Shown in pieces: positions 12,190 to 24,679 of a DNA stretch of 64,000 nt. Location of the stretch: the NCBI GenBank assembly GCA_020152595.1, contig JAIGNY010004092.1:225001-289000 (forward strand), given 5' to 3'. The position numbers were made by a program, and so were the translations under genes. Each line of letters starts with the position of its first letter. Positions within the stretch are counted from its first letter, which is position 1. The notes under the pieces were generated by a model, which saw only the letters and a list, made by a program, of their open reading frames with translations, was not told the DNA's origin and searched no databases. This DNA comes from Chiridota heheva (taxonomy: Eukaryota > Echinodermata > Holothuroidea > Apodida > Chiridotidae).

Positions 12190-12640
12190 TGAAATGAGAT
12201 AAAGAATGATGCAATGGTGGAACAGAAGTACAAATCGCATCCTATTTTTTGGCAGTTGAAAAACACACATCCTAAGCCTTTGTATTTTATACCTCATTCA
12301 AATTGTTGATATATATAAGTGTTTTCAAAAGTATTACAGGCTCACAAAATATCAAAATAGCTGCTATAAATTCTGCTCACAACAATATTCCCAACTGTTA
12401 GAAACTTGGGTTTATCTAAAAATTGCATGTTTTGTAAACCGTGCAACTGCATTGTAAGTTCTTTGTGCAATGATTTTGCAAAACATGTTTTCAAAGGGTA
12501 TATACACAAGAATCCAAAATTGTTAATGACTGCCAGAAATTCAGTTAACAATGTTATTTACAACTGGATAAATCTAAACATTGTACATTTACTGAAAAAA
12601 ATAATCATCAATTCCAGACAAGTGTACATACACACAAGCA
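12190..12640 (-). other. Upstream block of locus B shared with loci A and C
   Basis: Similar to about 20765-21200: 'tttggcagttg-aaaa-c-cacat', 'gtgttttcaaa-gt-tta', 'gctcacaaaat', 'actgcatt-aagt-cttt' and 'ccagaaatt'. A later block at 13840-13925 (GACATTGTGCTCAAAGAGGAA...TTTTCAAATAGCTGG) continues the match to 21310-21410. The gap is filled by a foldback element and a LINE end. The receptor duplication therefore included about 1 kb or more of 5' sequence. Confidence 0.6.
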
Positions 12641-12768
12641 TTGTATCGTAGCTATTAACTCTGTGGAAATGTTTATTCAGGTAAGTTCTCCAAATTCCTA
12701 TACGTGAACACAGACTGAAATTTAACTTTTAAGTTATTGTTCCTGAACTGCTGAGCAGTAAAGACTTC

Positions 12769-13313
12769 AAAGGATTATTTTTCATTGGTCTTATATAAAA
12801 GAGGACTTTAAAAGAAACAATGGTGAAGAAAGCATTCAAAAATCTTATTCCGTATTCCAGTTTAAAGCTCTGTCTTATCTGTATAGAAATGACTGGTGTA
12901 GCAAGTCTACTATGGCGACGTCATCCTCACATTCTTAACAATTGTTAATGTATTTTAAAGAAATTTATATTTAATTTGTTCACTATTTGATTTATTTTTC
13001 CTCAAACTTTCTTTAGGTGGTAGATTATAATTAACTTTACTATTCTGTTTTACTACTTTCCTGACATATCCAATGGTTACTAAGCCACAAAATCGCAGGA
13101 CAAAATATGATAAAATACATCAAGGCTTTGAGGAATCTGAGGCTATGACATCACAACTAGTCTGATTCCAGTCGTTTCAAATGATACCAAACTTTAAACT
13201 TGAATATCTCCATAACGGAATAAGATTTTTGAATACTTTCTTCACCATTTTGTTTCTTTTGAAGTCCTCTTTCATATAAGATGGACATGTTTGACCACTG
13301 TACTAATTCTTTT
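12769..13313. mobile_element. Foldback element with long inverted arms
   Basis: The left end AAAGGATTATTTTTCATTGGTC... and the right end ...GGACATGTTTGACCACTGTACTAATTCTTTTA are inverted copies of each other. The inner landmarks GAGGACTT-AAAAGAAACAATGG and CATTTTGTTTCTTTTGAAGTCC pair up as well. The right arm also carries 'gaggaatctgaggctatgacatcac'. It matches the complete copies at 34901-37191 and 51270-52082. No transposase is encoded, so it is non-autonomous. Confidence 0.8.
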
Positions 13314-13436
13314 AGTTTATTTTGAGAATAACAAAAGCTGATGTCTATACCCCAATTGTTTGTGACTGTTACTGTAAGGTAATTTTGATGTGAATTTAAG
13401 AAAGTAATTAATGGTGGGAAATATCCACTTTCTTTC

Positions 13437-13790
13437 AGGGATTTAGATTTCTTTTCTTTTTCTTGCTTCTTAATCTATTTCCCTCCTGCTTATTTTGTGA
13501 AGTTATGCTTCTTTTAGGTCTCCCCCCACATGTAATACAATTGAACTTGTTTTGTCTTCCACTGTATTCATACGCTTTGGTGTGCGTTCTCGTCAATCTA
13601 TTTACCTTTAACTTTACTTGTGTAATTGTTTGTATTATCTTTATGTTCAAATTCATATCATATTCATGTCATTTTGTTCTGTGAAAAAAAACTTTAAATA
13701 TGTACATGTATGAATTATATTGTAAGTGGAACTATATGTGGAAATAAAGATTCAATTTAATTCAATTCATTAGTAGTCCTATGCAAAGTG
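13437..13790 (+). mobile_element. 3' end of a non-LTR retrotransposon (LINE)
   Basis: The block ends 'gtggaaataaagattcaatttaattcaattcatt'-style, that is, AATAAAG followed by ATTCAATT repeats, which is typical of CR1/L2/Jockey-type LINE 3' ends in invertebrates. A short open tail precedes it. It is absent from the equivalent position upstream of locus C, consistent with insertion after the duplication. The 5' limit is uncertain. Confidence 0.5.
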
Positions 13791-13927
13791 TTGAACTTGA
13801 CATATCTTTTATCTAATTTGTATACAAGTGTGTTTTCAATGGAGATGAAAGACATTGTGCTCAAAGAGGAAGTAACCTAACAAGTGGTGGGTTTTCAAAT
13901 AGCTGGTCACAATGTTACTGTTTTATT

Positions 13928-15830
13928 GGTTCGATGCGATAGCATCAGGAACCATGCGATCATGATAGCGTGTGTGTATGTTTATGACAGCCAGCTCGTA
14001 AACGCGATATCTCAAGAACGATTCACTGGATTCATGTCATATGTGGTACACGGATAGCCCATGGTCCGTAGATGTGCCCTATTGCTTTTGATGTTGATGT
14101 CATGGATATTAATAAGTAGGTGGGGCTAAATGTACAAATCTTGAAATGTTTATATATTTTAACAACCACATGTCTGTTTGTTTCACATTTGGTCTAATTA
14201 TTATGTTAGCTGGTATGTACATGTTCATGATATAAAAATGTTGAATTCCATTAATATGTATAGTGGGCAGGGCTTAATATTATTTTGCTGAAAAGAGCAC
14301 ACTATCTCAAGAATGGTAATTTGGACTCATGTCATATTTGGTACACAGATAGCCCATGGTCGGTAGATGTGCCCTATTGTTTTTGATGGTGACGTTGTGC
14401 ATATTAATGAGTAGGCGGGGCTTAATATAATAATCTTGAAATGCTCTTATTTTAACAACTGCTTGTCTGTTTTGTTTCATGTTTGGTCTAATTATGTTGT
14501 TCGCTGGTATGTACATGTACATGACGTCAATTTTATTAATATGCATAGTGGGTGGAGCTTAATATGATTTTGCTGAAAAGAGCTTGTAAACACGGAATCT
14601 CAAGAACGGTAAAATGGAATCATGTCATATTTGGTGCATATATAGAGCCCATGGTCTGTAGATGTGCCCTATTGTTTTTGGTGATGATGTCATGCATATT
14701 AATGAGTTGGCAGGGTTTAAAGTGAAAATCTTCAAATGTTCATCTTTTAACAATCACATGTCTGTTTTGTTTCATGATTGGTATAATGGTATGCACATGT
14801 TCATGATGTAAAAACGTTGAATTTCATTAATATGCAGAGGGGGCAGGGCTTAATATGATTTTGCTGAATAGAGCTTGTAAACGCGGTATTTCAAGAACGG
14901 TAAATCGGATTAATGTATGTGGTGCAGAGATAGTCCATGGTCTTTTGATGTGCCCTATTGTTTTTGGTGGTGATATCATGCACATTAATGAGTAGGCAGG
15001 GCTTATTATATAAAAATCTTGAAATGCTCTTATTTTGACAAGCACATGTCTGTTTTGTTTAATATTTGTTATGATAATGATGTTAGCTAGCATGGTATTA
15101 AACTGTTTAATTTTATTAATATTCGTAGTGGGCGGCGCTTAATATGATTTTGTAAACAAAAAGCTTAAGTAAACATGATATCTCAAACAGTATGAACTGG
15201 ATTTACATCATGTGTGGTACACAGATAAATCATGGTCTCTCAGGCTGTAGATGTGACCTATTGTTTGTGGTGGTGATTCATGTATATTAATAAGTGGGCG
15301 GGGCTTAAAGTGAAAATTTTGAAAAAGTGATAAATGCAACAACTGTATGTCCATTTTGCATCATATTGGCCATGATAATTTTGTTGGTTATTGTGCACAT
15401 GCTTATGTTATCAACAGATGTCATTAATATACATGGTGGGCGTGGCTTAATGTGAAAGTGCTAAATGATGTAAACACCATAAACAGTATTTCAGATTTAT
15501 GCTATATGTGGTACACAGGCTATGGGTCATGGTCTGTACATATGTCCTAATATTGTGGTAGTGATGTCATGAATGCTAATGAGTAAGCAGGGCTTACTGA
15601 CAAATTCTTGGAATAGGATGAATGAGCAATCGTTTTTGCATCATACTTTGATGATGTTGTGAATTATCGTGCAAATGCTAATGTTTTCAACATTTTTATT
15701 CATCTGCATTGTGACTTATGAATAAATATCATGAAACAAATATTTCATGACAGTTAATACAAATTTTGCAAATCAATAAGCTCATGAAAAAGCATCGGAA
15801 CTACAAAACCTTTTGGTTCTGATTAAGGGT
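13928..15830 (+). mobile_element. Helentron-like non-autonomous element, longest copy, six internal repeats
   Basis: It starts after a TTTTATT stretch with GGTTCGATGCGATAGCATC, followed by AGGAACC (a terminal palindrome). It ends with GCATCGGAAC, an inverted copy of the first bases, and then the hairpin AAAACCTTTTGGTTCTG. Inside are about six imperfect tandem units of about 290 bp, starting near 13993, 14293, 14579, 14870, 15161 and 15464. Each carries 'tatctcaagaacg', 'cagatagcccatggtc', 'tgatgtgccctattg', 'gcatattaatgagtaggc' and 'gggcttaatatgatttt'. No long protein is encoded. Three further copies lie at 30931, 44951 and 62822. Confidence 0.7.
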
Positions 15831-17055
15831 TTATAGCAAAGGTGTATGGGGGGGGTGCGGGGGACAGAAGGGGCAAGTGCCCACTGGCCAGAAATTTCCA
15901 AAAAGTCAGAACATTTGCACAACAGAAAATTCAGAATGTTGGATAGTTTTAAATGAAAGCGATCGGTCTAGACATATGGGAATGTTTGGTTCATATGCTT
16001 GCGATAATCTCCTTAACTGTGCAAAACAAATCACACATATTTTGCCCTTTAAATGTTATAACTAAAGAGTCAGAATATTTTGTTTCATTTCAAACAGTTT
16101 GGAGAACTTGAATTCATTATTTATCACTTGAGACCATTTTCATTGAATTATTCCAAAAAAGTACCATACTTTGTAAACTATAACAAGTGTTTTATCTTGT
16201 TTCTCAATGAGAGCACAAGCAAAATCACAAGCTTATTGCCGCTTTGACCTTTGTTTTTGGGAGTCCATTTATCACACGGCTTGACAACTAACATATTATA
16301 TTCACCATATAAATCAAATCCAGCGTGATTGGTGCAAAAAAAGGCCCGTGCTTTCCATCAAATAGAAATCGATGAGAGAAACATTGATGAGAGAAAACAT
16401 TTCATGCCCGCTTATGTATCCCTTTTTTTTAATTCTGGCGTAATCTTAGCACCCCTGAGCTGCATGGTCTGTACTATTGTGTACAGATGGTTTCCTATTG
16501 TTTGTATATTGTAAACATGCTGTGAATTAGAGGCAAAGTCTTTTCCAATGTTGGATTTTGGCTTATGTTCTTCCACTTTTATTAGTTTTCTTGTATATTT
16601 TGTTACACTGAGATATATTTCTTATTATATGACTGTATTCATCAGAAATCAAAACATTATTTGGCTGAAATATTATCGACAACAATCATGAACGAAGAAG
16701 TGCAAGAGCGAGGCATAACAACAACGTTAGGTTGCATGATTATGATGCTAAAAATCAAGAACTTAGCTATTTATTAAACTTTTTGTATGAACTAATATCT
16801 GTTTATTATATCGTTGAATAAACTTCTTTATATCTTTTCTCATCACTGCATTCTTAATAATTGTTTTCTATTAAGAACAAGTACAGTTTGTCATACATTT
16901 GTTTAAGAAAAATAGCTTAAAATTTTTTTCTCATCAGTAATGCCTTGTCTAACAAACTTTTGAACTGAAGTTGTGTGTGCATTAACTTTCATTTAATTTG
17001 TTTTGCTTCAAAATATTTGATTGGAACTGGCAAATTGTTAAATAAAATGTTGTCT
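15831..17055. other. Non-coding stretch, nothing recognised
   Basis: A G-homopolymer lies at 15850 and short open frames at 15877 and 16329 have no domains. No gene or repeat with a second copy was recognised. Confidence 0.5.
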
Positions 17056-17210
17056 TAAGTTCCATTCCACTTTGCCTACATCCCACATGCGGCATGCTAT
17101 GCCGTCAAACATGGCAAGCCATCCCACCCTCTTCTACATGCCGCCCCACCCTCTCCCTCATGCTGTCCCACCCCTCTCCCATATGCCATCTCAGGGCAAA
17201 AGTGACAATC
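17056..17210. repeat. Short imperfect repeat, CCCACC/ATGCC type
   Basis: Units built on CATGCCG-CCCACCCTCTCCC repeat four or five times. The reverse complement resembles the GGTGGGATGCCATGTGGGACA motif of the large array at 40540-41228, so it may be a diverged relative. Confidence 0.6.
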
Positions 17211-17689
17211 CTGGCTATGACCACGCTACGCGTAAACATTTTCAAATCTGTGAAACCACATAATACTTTTGTATGATAAATATACACACATGAACGGCCT
17301 TTCATTTGTGTTGATAAATCCATAATTTTTTGCCCTCATAGAAAATCTTAATGAACTTGGCCTCCACTGCGTGCAAACTAAAAGTATTCAACTATTGTTT
17401 AAATGACTTTGTTCTTAAAACCAACCCACATAATAATGGTAAAATCCAACCCGCATAATAATGGTACAATCCAAATCATCCCAAGTTTGTTTATAGTTTT
17501 CCGTAACACATTACAGCTAGTTCCGCGAATTTTTTCCTTATGTGTGGTAAAACATTCCCATATGATTTAGTTGTATACCAATCACCTGGGAAAAAGGATC
17601 ACAAACTTTCAAAACCAAATTTTTAACATAGACCTATTTAGCAATTTAGAGTTAGCAAATTTTGACTTATTTTCTTAAGTTTTTCCTCA

Positions 17690-17900
17690 AAATTTCCAAG
17701 TATTTCCTCAAAATAGCAGAATATTTCCTCAAAATATTTTAATATTTCTTCAAAATATCTGAATTTTTCATCAGAATATATATCCTAACTTTCCTTCAAA
17801 ATATCCTAAATTTTCCTCAAAATATCCTAAATTTTCTTCAAAATATCCAAAGGTTTTTTTCTCAAAATATTCCAAAGCTTTTTAGCAAAAATCCTATTTT
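17690..17900. repeat. Imperfect minisatellite of TTTCCTCAAAATATCC-like units
   Basis: About ten degenerate units of 18-22 bp containing TTCCTCAAAATATC repeat in tandem. Similar 'fcctca-type' AT-rich degenerate arrays occur at 39825-40010, 56630-56830 and 62160-62740. No coding role is suggested. Confidence 0.8.
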
Positions 17901-18189
17901 GTCCTCAAAATGCTCTTTCTTTTGGGTTGGGGGTACGTAGCTTGGATTCAGATTTTTTTATTTTAAGTTTTGCCACCCCTTTCCCTCCCCACCCCTGAAC
18001 AAGTCTTCAAACTATAGAGACTCAAAACCAAACATATATTCCTTTAAAATGTTAAAGATGACCAAAGCAGGAAGATTTGGACCTGTTGCATCTGCTATTA
18101 CCCCATGAATTATAAACAACAAGTTCAAGTTAATTGTTATCAATATGAACCAGTTCTAAAAGCATGAATACAAGATGAAGTTTTTACAC

Positions 18190-18430
18190 AGTTCTTCAGC
18201 CTACAGATCCTTTCAAATATGCATTCAAACGAAATGTAATCAAGTCATTCCATTTGTTAATCAAGAAGCCTAGCTCTTCTTTGCTTGTGTAAACTTTCTT
18301 AGACAATATACCTTACTCCCTGAAACCCATCTTATCTAACTCAGGGCATGTTTTCATAGGAATGCTTTTCAGGAATTCTTTTTTATAATGAGCATATATT
18401 CTTCTGCTGTTATCATTTTCAAATATCTCA
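18190..18430 (-). pseudogene. 3' fragment of the four-cysteine receptor family
   Basis: Sequence from the 3' flank ('tttcaaatatgcattcaaacgaaatg') through parts equivalent to the tail of loci B and C aligns to 19300-19570. Landmarks are 'agacaatat-cctt-ctccct', corresponding to the NIVY motif on the minus strand, and 'ttttcatagga-tgctt', corresponding to the SYEN/FYES motif. No ectodomain or transmembrane part follows upstream. It is a truncated relic next to the fuller pseudogene at 19362-20341. Confidence 0.6.
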
Positions 18431-19361
18431 CTTCAAAATTCAAAAATCAATGCATTTACATTTTATTCCAAACTTAAATATTCGCATGGTTGAAAATAAA
18501 TATTTAAATGAATATCCCGTGGTTTTTTGTAAAAATGTATTTAAAAGAGCATACTTCTAGAACTAATTTGTACAAAAATCAGGTTGACATCATATCCGTT
18601 CAGGAGATATAAATCTTTAAAGATTTCCCAATTGCATTTTAAGGTTTTTGTACAGACTATGATGAATTCGTGTTTGATGATGTCATAGAGACAATTTCAT
18701 TGCAAATGTTTATGTATTTCTTTGAATGTTAATTGGTTGTTTCTGTATGATTTGAAAGAATTTTCTAAATATTATTGAAGTAGGGTATATTTGACAATGT
18801 ATATAAATACCTAACTTTCATCATTTCATTTTTCTAGCAGGTTTTACTAATGAAAAAGGATGATAGATTTTAATGAAATACATCAAATTTGTGGGAGAAT
18901 GTATTGCTGTGATATCATACTGAGCTTTTTCCTATTCGTTTATTGGCATTTTTTGTGAACCTTAAAATGTGAATATCCCATGGTAGGAATAACACATCAA
19001 CATGTTTTTTGTACTAAATTGTTTCTAAAATTTGTCTCTATCGTATGAAAGCTTAAAAAAAAACATGGAAATATTCCTTTAAACATCTTAATTTATCTGA
19101 ATGTTGTCCATTATAACAAATTTACAGGGTTATAATCTGCTTTCAACATTCAGAACTTCCGGGTTTCAATTTCAAATTTCAATTCTTTTTTTGATTTTAA
19201 GCAATATCAAACTGGTATAATATTCAACCTTCATTACAACAACAAAAACATGAATGGAAACTAAAGTTTATAGGAAAGTAATGTGAGTTCTCAGGCATAC
19301 AGTTCCTTTCAAATATGCATTCAAAAGAAATGTTTGCATTTATCAGAGGTCTCTTTCCTGC

Positions 19362-20341
19362 TCAGCTTGTGTAAGGTTGATAGACAATATTCCTTTCTCC
19401 CTTAAAACTATCATCCCCTGCTGTCTGATCATCTTCTGCATCATCAACTGATCTTAAATCTTGACCATCACCATCTTCTCTCTCTATGGGCACATTTTCA
19501 TAGGACTGCTTCTTAGGTTTTTTCAGAACTATCTATGTGATGAGCATATGCTCGGCCATTACCATTTTCATCTGAGCTGAACGTCTTATTCTCAAAGACG
19601 TGTTCCTGTTGGTCTGGCGGTGTGGTTTCTTAACTTCAGCATACAAACTACCTTCATGTATGTAGTGACTGACAGTTGTGCTGGCGGACCTTTCAGGTTT
19701 TGAGGCTCACTTTTTTGATGGTGTGCGGGGGAAGAAATATTTTTGTTTTGTAATATAAGCAACAAATGATAACACAAAGAGTTGTAATAGTTATGAATCC
19801 AGCAAGAGCTGGAAGAATAATGAGAAGCAGGCCGGTGATCCCTGTTGCTGGTTTTGTCACTCTATTTGTTCTATGGTCCATATCAGTCATCGTGCCTACA
19901 GGAGCTAATTCCATTTTCCTTTCATTGTGAAACCAGCAGTGCTTTTAGAAATATCTGTATTAATTGTCGGAGTTGTATTTATCTCTGGTTTTGTTGTTAC
20001 ATCAGTAGTTGATTGGATTTTACAGACATCTGCTTTGGTAAAAAAATTTCCTTCAACATTTAGACTACATGTTACTGAAGTATCATTACATTACTGCAGC
20101 CTGGTATGTTTGCTTTTGCAATAGTAACTGAGTACATGGTGTCATTTGTTTCTAGCAATGGCCTTAAATCATCACCAATTTGAAAGAAACTGCCTGATGC
20201 TGGATTTCCATCTATATAGCAAGTGTATGTCACAAACTCACTTCCATTCATTTCAAATTCTTCTGTTTTGAACTCAAGTGTCAATGATTTGATGGACAGA
20301 AAAAGAACAGTCATAACAAGACAGGATAAAAAGACAGCCAT
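19362..20341 (-). pseudogene. Frameshifted copy of the four-cysteine receptor (locus C)
   Basis: This is the closest relative of locus B. From ATG at 20341 an 89-codon frame gives a signal peptide (MAVFLSCLVMTVLFLSIKS), YTCYIDGNPASG, IGDDLRPLL and AKANIPGC, with 40 residues between the first two cysteines. The frame then slips near 20090. The next frame continues with VTCSLNVEGNFF and ADVCKIQSTTDVTTKP. A second slip near 19918 leads to the transmembrane segment (LLLIILPALAGFITITTLCVIICC). Further slips divide the tail, which still shows ERSASTTVSHYIHEG, ENKTFSSDENGNG and NIVYQPYTS before a stop at 19362. At least four shifts make it a pseudogene in this haplotype. The conserved SHYIH and NIVY motifs show the ancestral tail was like that of locus B. 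Confidence 0.85.
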
Positions 20342-21400
20342 GATTTATTTTCCTCTACCACTGAACGTACACAATTACAGTGAATTATTGGAAGTTTACC
20401 CAATTCAACTTCATATTTTCATTTCATGTGATATGTTACTTGCCTTTTCTGCAATATAATCCACAATATAAGACATGAAAATTATGCTACTCAGATAAAA
20501 CAGGGTTTTAACACAAACAGTTTCAGTCCTGGAAATCTGACAATGGCGGTTCTTCTAGCTTGTGAATATGAAAATGACGCTTAGAGTGAAGTTCTAAGCG
20601 AAGATCTTTCCTCATATTTTACTAAAAAAAACTGAAATAAGAAGTGTGTATATCCTTTATGCTACATGGAAAACGTTTGTATCATGTTAAATGTTCACAA
20701 TCAAAACAGGCCAAATGAAATACAAACACAATATAAACTTGACATTGTCACTGCAGAACATAGCTTCAAGAGTTTCCTGCACTATGGGACAACCGAACTT
20801 CAGATATCACTAACATCTCTTTGGCAGTTGGAAAAACGCACATATCCTTAAACTTTATTTTTGCACTTCTTCAAGTTTTTAGTAGTGATTACACAAGAAT
20901 TGAGTGTTTTCAAAGTGTTAAGGGTTCACAAAATAGCTACTGACATTGTTATTCACCACTTTAAAACTTTGTGTTTGTGTTCTTCTCAAAATGGCAAGTT
21001 ATATATACATATACAACTGCATTAAGTCCTTTGTGATTGCACAAAAATTGTTTTGAAAGGGTACATAAGATTCCAAAATACTACCATATTAAGTGCCAGA
21101 AATTTCAAAACATGAATAGTGTAATTTCACCTTGAAGGTTATGTTCATAAACTACAAAAATTGTAGTATTTTAACTGTGAATGATCACAAACGCTGTTTC
21201 AACTGCCTACAGTACCTCAATTGGTCATAACTGTTGAGTGTATTGTATGTTAACTTTTCAAGTGCTGAAGTTCACACATTTGTAATATTATTTGTTTGCA
21301 TTATGTCACTAAGGGAGAGAAAAGACTTTGTTCACAATGAGGAAATAACTGTCCAAAAACTTAACAAATGGGGGTGAACTTTTCAAATAGCTTTAACACT
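20342..21400 (-). other. 5' flank of locus C, shared with loci A and B
   Basis: No coding region. It carries the upstream blocks also found at 963-1175 plus 6320-6800 (locus A) and 12190-12640 plus 13840-13925 (locus B). This copy is the least interrupted, so it is the best reference for the ancestral upstream region. Confidence 0.6.
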
Positions 21401-22566
21401 GTTACTGCTTTATACATACATAGTAAATTAAGTTTCTAGCTTTCTGATTGACTAATAGGTGGCAAGATGTACGTTAGGAGAATGATGATGATCAACACTT
21501 TCCATATATCAACACCCTTATTAAGCATAATAAATGTGCATCATCCTTGTCAAATGGCACAATTTCAGTTGGTCGTCACAACAAAGAATGAAGAAACGTT
21601 TCACTAAATAACGTCACAGTGAGTTTTAGGAGAATATGAAAAGTGATCCAAATAAATTGTTTTCTTTTTCACTTAAAATATTATATATTTATGAATGGGG
21701 ATAAAAGCAGAGGGCGGGTCTCAAATGCCATTTGAGACGACCATGCTTTATTGGTCAATTTTTATAGGGAGTTTTGCTATCTTAAAGTTTATTACATTTT
21801 TAACCCTTAAACGCCCCAGTAAAAACGTGACAAAAATTTTTTTTTTTTATTTTTTCAAACTTAATTTTTACAACTTTGCTTTCGTTATCTATCACTATGG
21901 GGTTGGTGTAAATACTAAGACAATAAACTTTTTAATAAAAAAGTCAAAATAAAAAAATATTGACATAAATATCCAAATTTGCAAATTTTAGGCAAAATTA
22001 GGCCAATCTTTTTTGAGCTTCTATTTTTTCTTGTGAATAACAAAAATGGAGGAATTTTCTACATATTTAGATTGTTTGTGAATATCCTTTCCCAATTTCT
22101 TTTCTAATTTTTTTCTCAAAGCAAAACAATGCAAATAAACAATTAATAATCCACTGTAATTACTCGCGAAAAGCAAAGCCACACACACGGCATGTAATCA
22201 AACCTAGGACGTGTGTTGCCAGCTCGGTCACTATTTGCTACTCCAGAACATATGCTTCAACAGATGGGTTTGTTTCTATTATAAAACAGCATGAAGAAAG
22301 AGGGGGTAGTTGATATTTTTGTTTCAATTGAAAGTATGTAAAGTAAGCTTTTTCAAAATACTTTTGGCGTGCGGTAGGTGTACTGTGATCCAGAGCTAGT
22401 TATGATTTTTTCAAAAATTGGTCTCGAAAAGGGTAAAAAGGCAGACAAAATTTGACCGTAACTGGATACTTCGATGTCTTTGACAGTTATTCACGGCTTT
22501 TTAAGCAAAAGCTAGGTCTGGAAGTATGGCAAGTAGGTTTTTGAAGATGAAAAAATTGTTCATTTT
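21401..22566. other. AT-rich non-coding stretch
   Basis: No gene or structural RNA recognised. An 85-codon plus frame at 21695-21952 is Phe/Lys/Ile-rich from A/T runs and is not supported as a gene. Confidence 0.5.
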
Positions 22567-22884
22567 TTAGCTCCACCCATTACACAGAGTATAATGAGTG
22601 GAGCTTGTCAGATTGTATGTGAGCTCCCATATGTGCCTGTACAAAGTTTTGTATTAAAATGCATCTCCTCCTAGGTTTTAACAGTTTTGCTCTTGAGATT
22701 CTGGCATAAGCGAGATTTTTGTATGCTTCATAAAACTTGTAGTTTAATAAGAGATATTCCTTGTAGTTTTTTAATTAAAGCTCCCAAAATGTCAAATTTG
22801 TGTGTACAAAAGTGTCAGATTTCAATACGTAATGGCGATAAAGATAGCTCTTTTAGCTGTAGTCACTTGGTATGGAGGTCCTAA
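22567..22884 (+). repeat. Element with terminal hairpin AGCTCCACCCATT...
   Basis: After a TTTTTT stretch the sequence AGCTCCACCCATTACACAGA is followed by TATAATGAGTGGAGCT, a near-perfect hairpin. About 300 bp of unique sequence follows and is interrupted by a SINE at 22885. The layout (T-run, then palindrome) is like the start of the elements at 13928 and 52235. Confidence 0.45.
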
Positions 22885-23008
22885 ATCCCGGTGGGTCTGC
22901 AACCAGTGAGTTCACAACTGGTTATCAAAGGCCGTGGCCATCTTGATATAATGTTTAGCACTGGATGTTTTCGTGACGTTAAGCCTTGCTATGCTATACT
23001 ATGCTATT
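22885..23008 (+). mobile_element. 5'-truncated SINE (family 1)
   Basis: Begins CCCGGTGGGTCTGCAACCAG, inside what is the B-box region in the full copy at 25055. It continues through the core 'cacaactggttatcaaaggc' and 'cttgatataatg', then 'gcactggatg' and 'gacgtta', and ends in (CTATG)n. The tRNA-like head is missing. Confidence 0.8.
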
Positions 23009-23489
23009 CACCTGCAGGTCTATTTGTAACATGTACAGAAATGTATGTGTCTCATTGTTTATATTGCGGTATTTTCCAATCAGATTTCGGACATTCTTCT
23101 ATGAATATGCAAATTCTCCGAAACTTATTTAGGCCTTGTTGTATCGTATCGTATCGGATTCGAGTAAGAGTTCTTAATAGGTCATGACATAACGTAGAAG
23201 AACATGTGAAGTTGTTGTTTGATCATTTTCGCTTATCGTACAGTAAATCTTAAGTGTCTGTGAGTCTAATTGTACTACATTCCATCACGGGGGCTAGAAG
23301 GTATACCAAAAAGCTGTGTGGAAGCTCTGGGTATACTTAAATGTACTATCTATCATGGGGGTGAGAATTTTAAGCTTAAATGCACTATCTAAGTAAGACT
23401 GGGTCAGCAGATTGCCAGAAATAAAAGTTGTTTCCAAACTTGCCAGCGTTTGGGGACATGTGGAAGAATCATCGCCGGGTAGTATTCAC

Positions 23490-23935
23490 CGGGAGGGGGG
23501 GAGGGGGCACTTCATACTTAAAGTGGTAGGGGTGTGCAGCCCACCAACCAAAAAATGTACCCGCAGTATGGCAATTGTTTTGGTAACTGCAGTATGAAAT
23601 TATACAATTTTGGTACTCGCAGTATAAAAGAAGTTGATTTTGATACCTGCAGTATGAGTATTCAACAAAATTATAGTAAAAATGGATCAGCAGTACAAAA
23701 TTAACGCAGTAAAATCTCATTTTTTGGGATCTGCACTACGAAAATGATGAAAAAAAATTAATTATTTTACAATGAAAAAATAATGATAATGATAATTTTT
23801 TAGTACAATTGTTTTTGTGTTTTTATTTTATATTTAAAAAAAGACACCTGCACTACAAAAATGGTACAGAAAAGGCACCTGCTCGGGCGGCACATTTACC
23901 TTACATATGGAAGTTCTCCCCCACCCTTCCCCCCC
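23490..23935. mobile_element. Short DNA-transposon-like repeat with G-rich inverted ends, copy 1
   Basis: The left end GGGGGAGGGGGCACTTCATAC and the inverted right end (GGGGGAGAACTTCCATATG) are imperfect inverted repeats. The interior has repeated 'cgcagtatg', 'tacctgcagtatgag' and 'acctgcactac-aaaatg' motifs. A second copy in the same orientation is at 47330-47735. No open reading frame is conserved. Confidence 0.6.
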
Positions 23936-24143
23936 TCTCCCAGAGTATTCAATGGGGCATCCCAGAGCTGCTAGTAAGGTTGTGACGGTTATCCATTTAG
24001 TTGTTTGTTCTATTATCCCTTTTGGAAATCATGCTTCGTGTAAACGAATGTTATTTCAATTTTTATGTTTGTTTTTTAAACTTTGCATAAATTCACGAAG
24101 CCATCTAACCAACCTTCTTCTTGTGTCAATCTTGACCACTAAG

Positions 24144-24370
24144 TTATTGCCTTCACATTTTACCCGAGGTCCATATGCATAACACTAAACATTTCCACGG
24201 TACCTGGGATCAGATGGAACGCAGCTAGCTTACACTCATAAGGAAGGCCTAGGCTAGCGCTCATTGCCTTCACATTTCACCCGAGGTCCATATGCATAAC
24301 ACTAAACATTTCCACAGTACCTGGGATTGGATGCATATGGAACACAGTTAGCTTATGCTCATGAAGGCAT
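24144..24370. repeat. Two-copy tandem repeat, period 118 bp
   Basis: ATTGCCTTCACATTT(T/C)ACCCGAGGTCCATATGCATAACACTAAACATTTCCAC-type sequence starts at 24144 and again at 24262. The copies differ at only a few positions in the first 70 bp, so the duplication is recent. Confidence 0.9.
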
Positions 24371-24679
24371 GTTTCCCTTGATTTTCGGAATAGGAAAACT
24401 TGGTCGCATGTATTTATAGGCCTATTTTGAGGAAGCTTTTCGTAATAAATATTATTAAAAAAAAACATTTTCTATAGTTTATTGTTCAAGCTCTTTTAGG
24501 TAAATGAATTAATATAAACAAATCGTTGTTAATGAAACATTCTTTAAATGCATGGTTGATTTATTCAGTAATATAATTAAGGTACAAGATACATCTGAAT
24601 GAGTTGCATTTACATTTAATTTGATCTATGGTGTATCATTAATTTTGCATGAAATATAATAATAAGACTCGATGTGACA

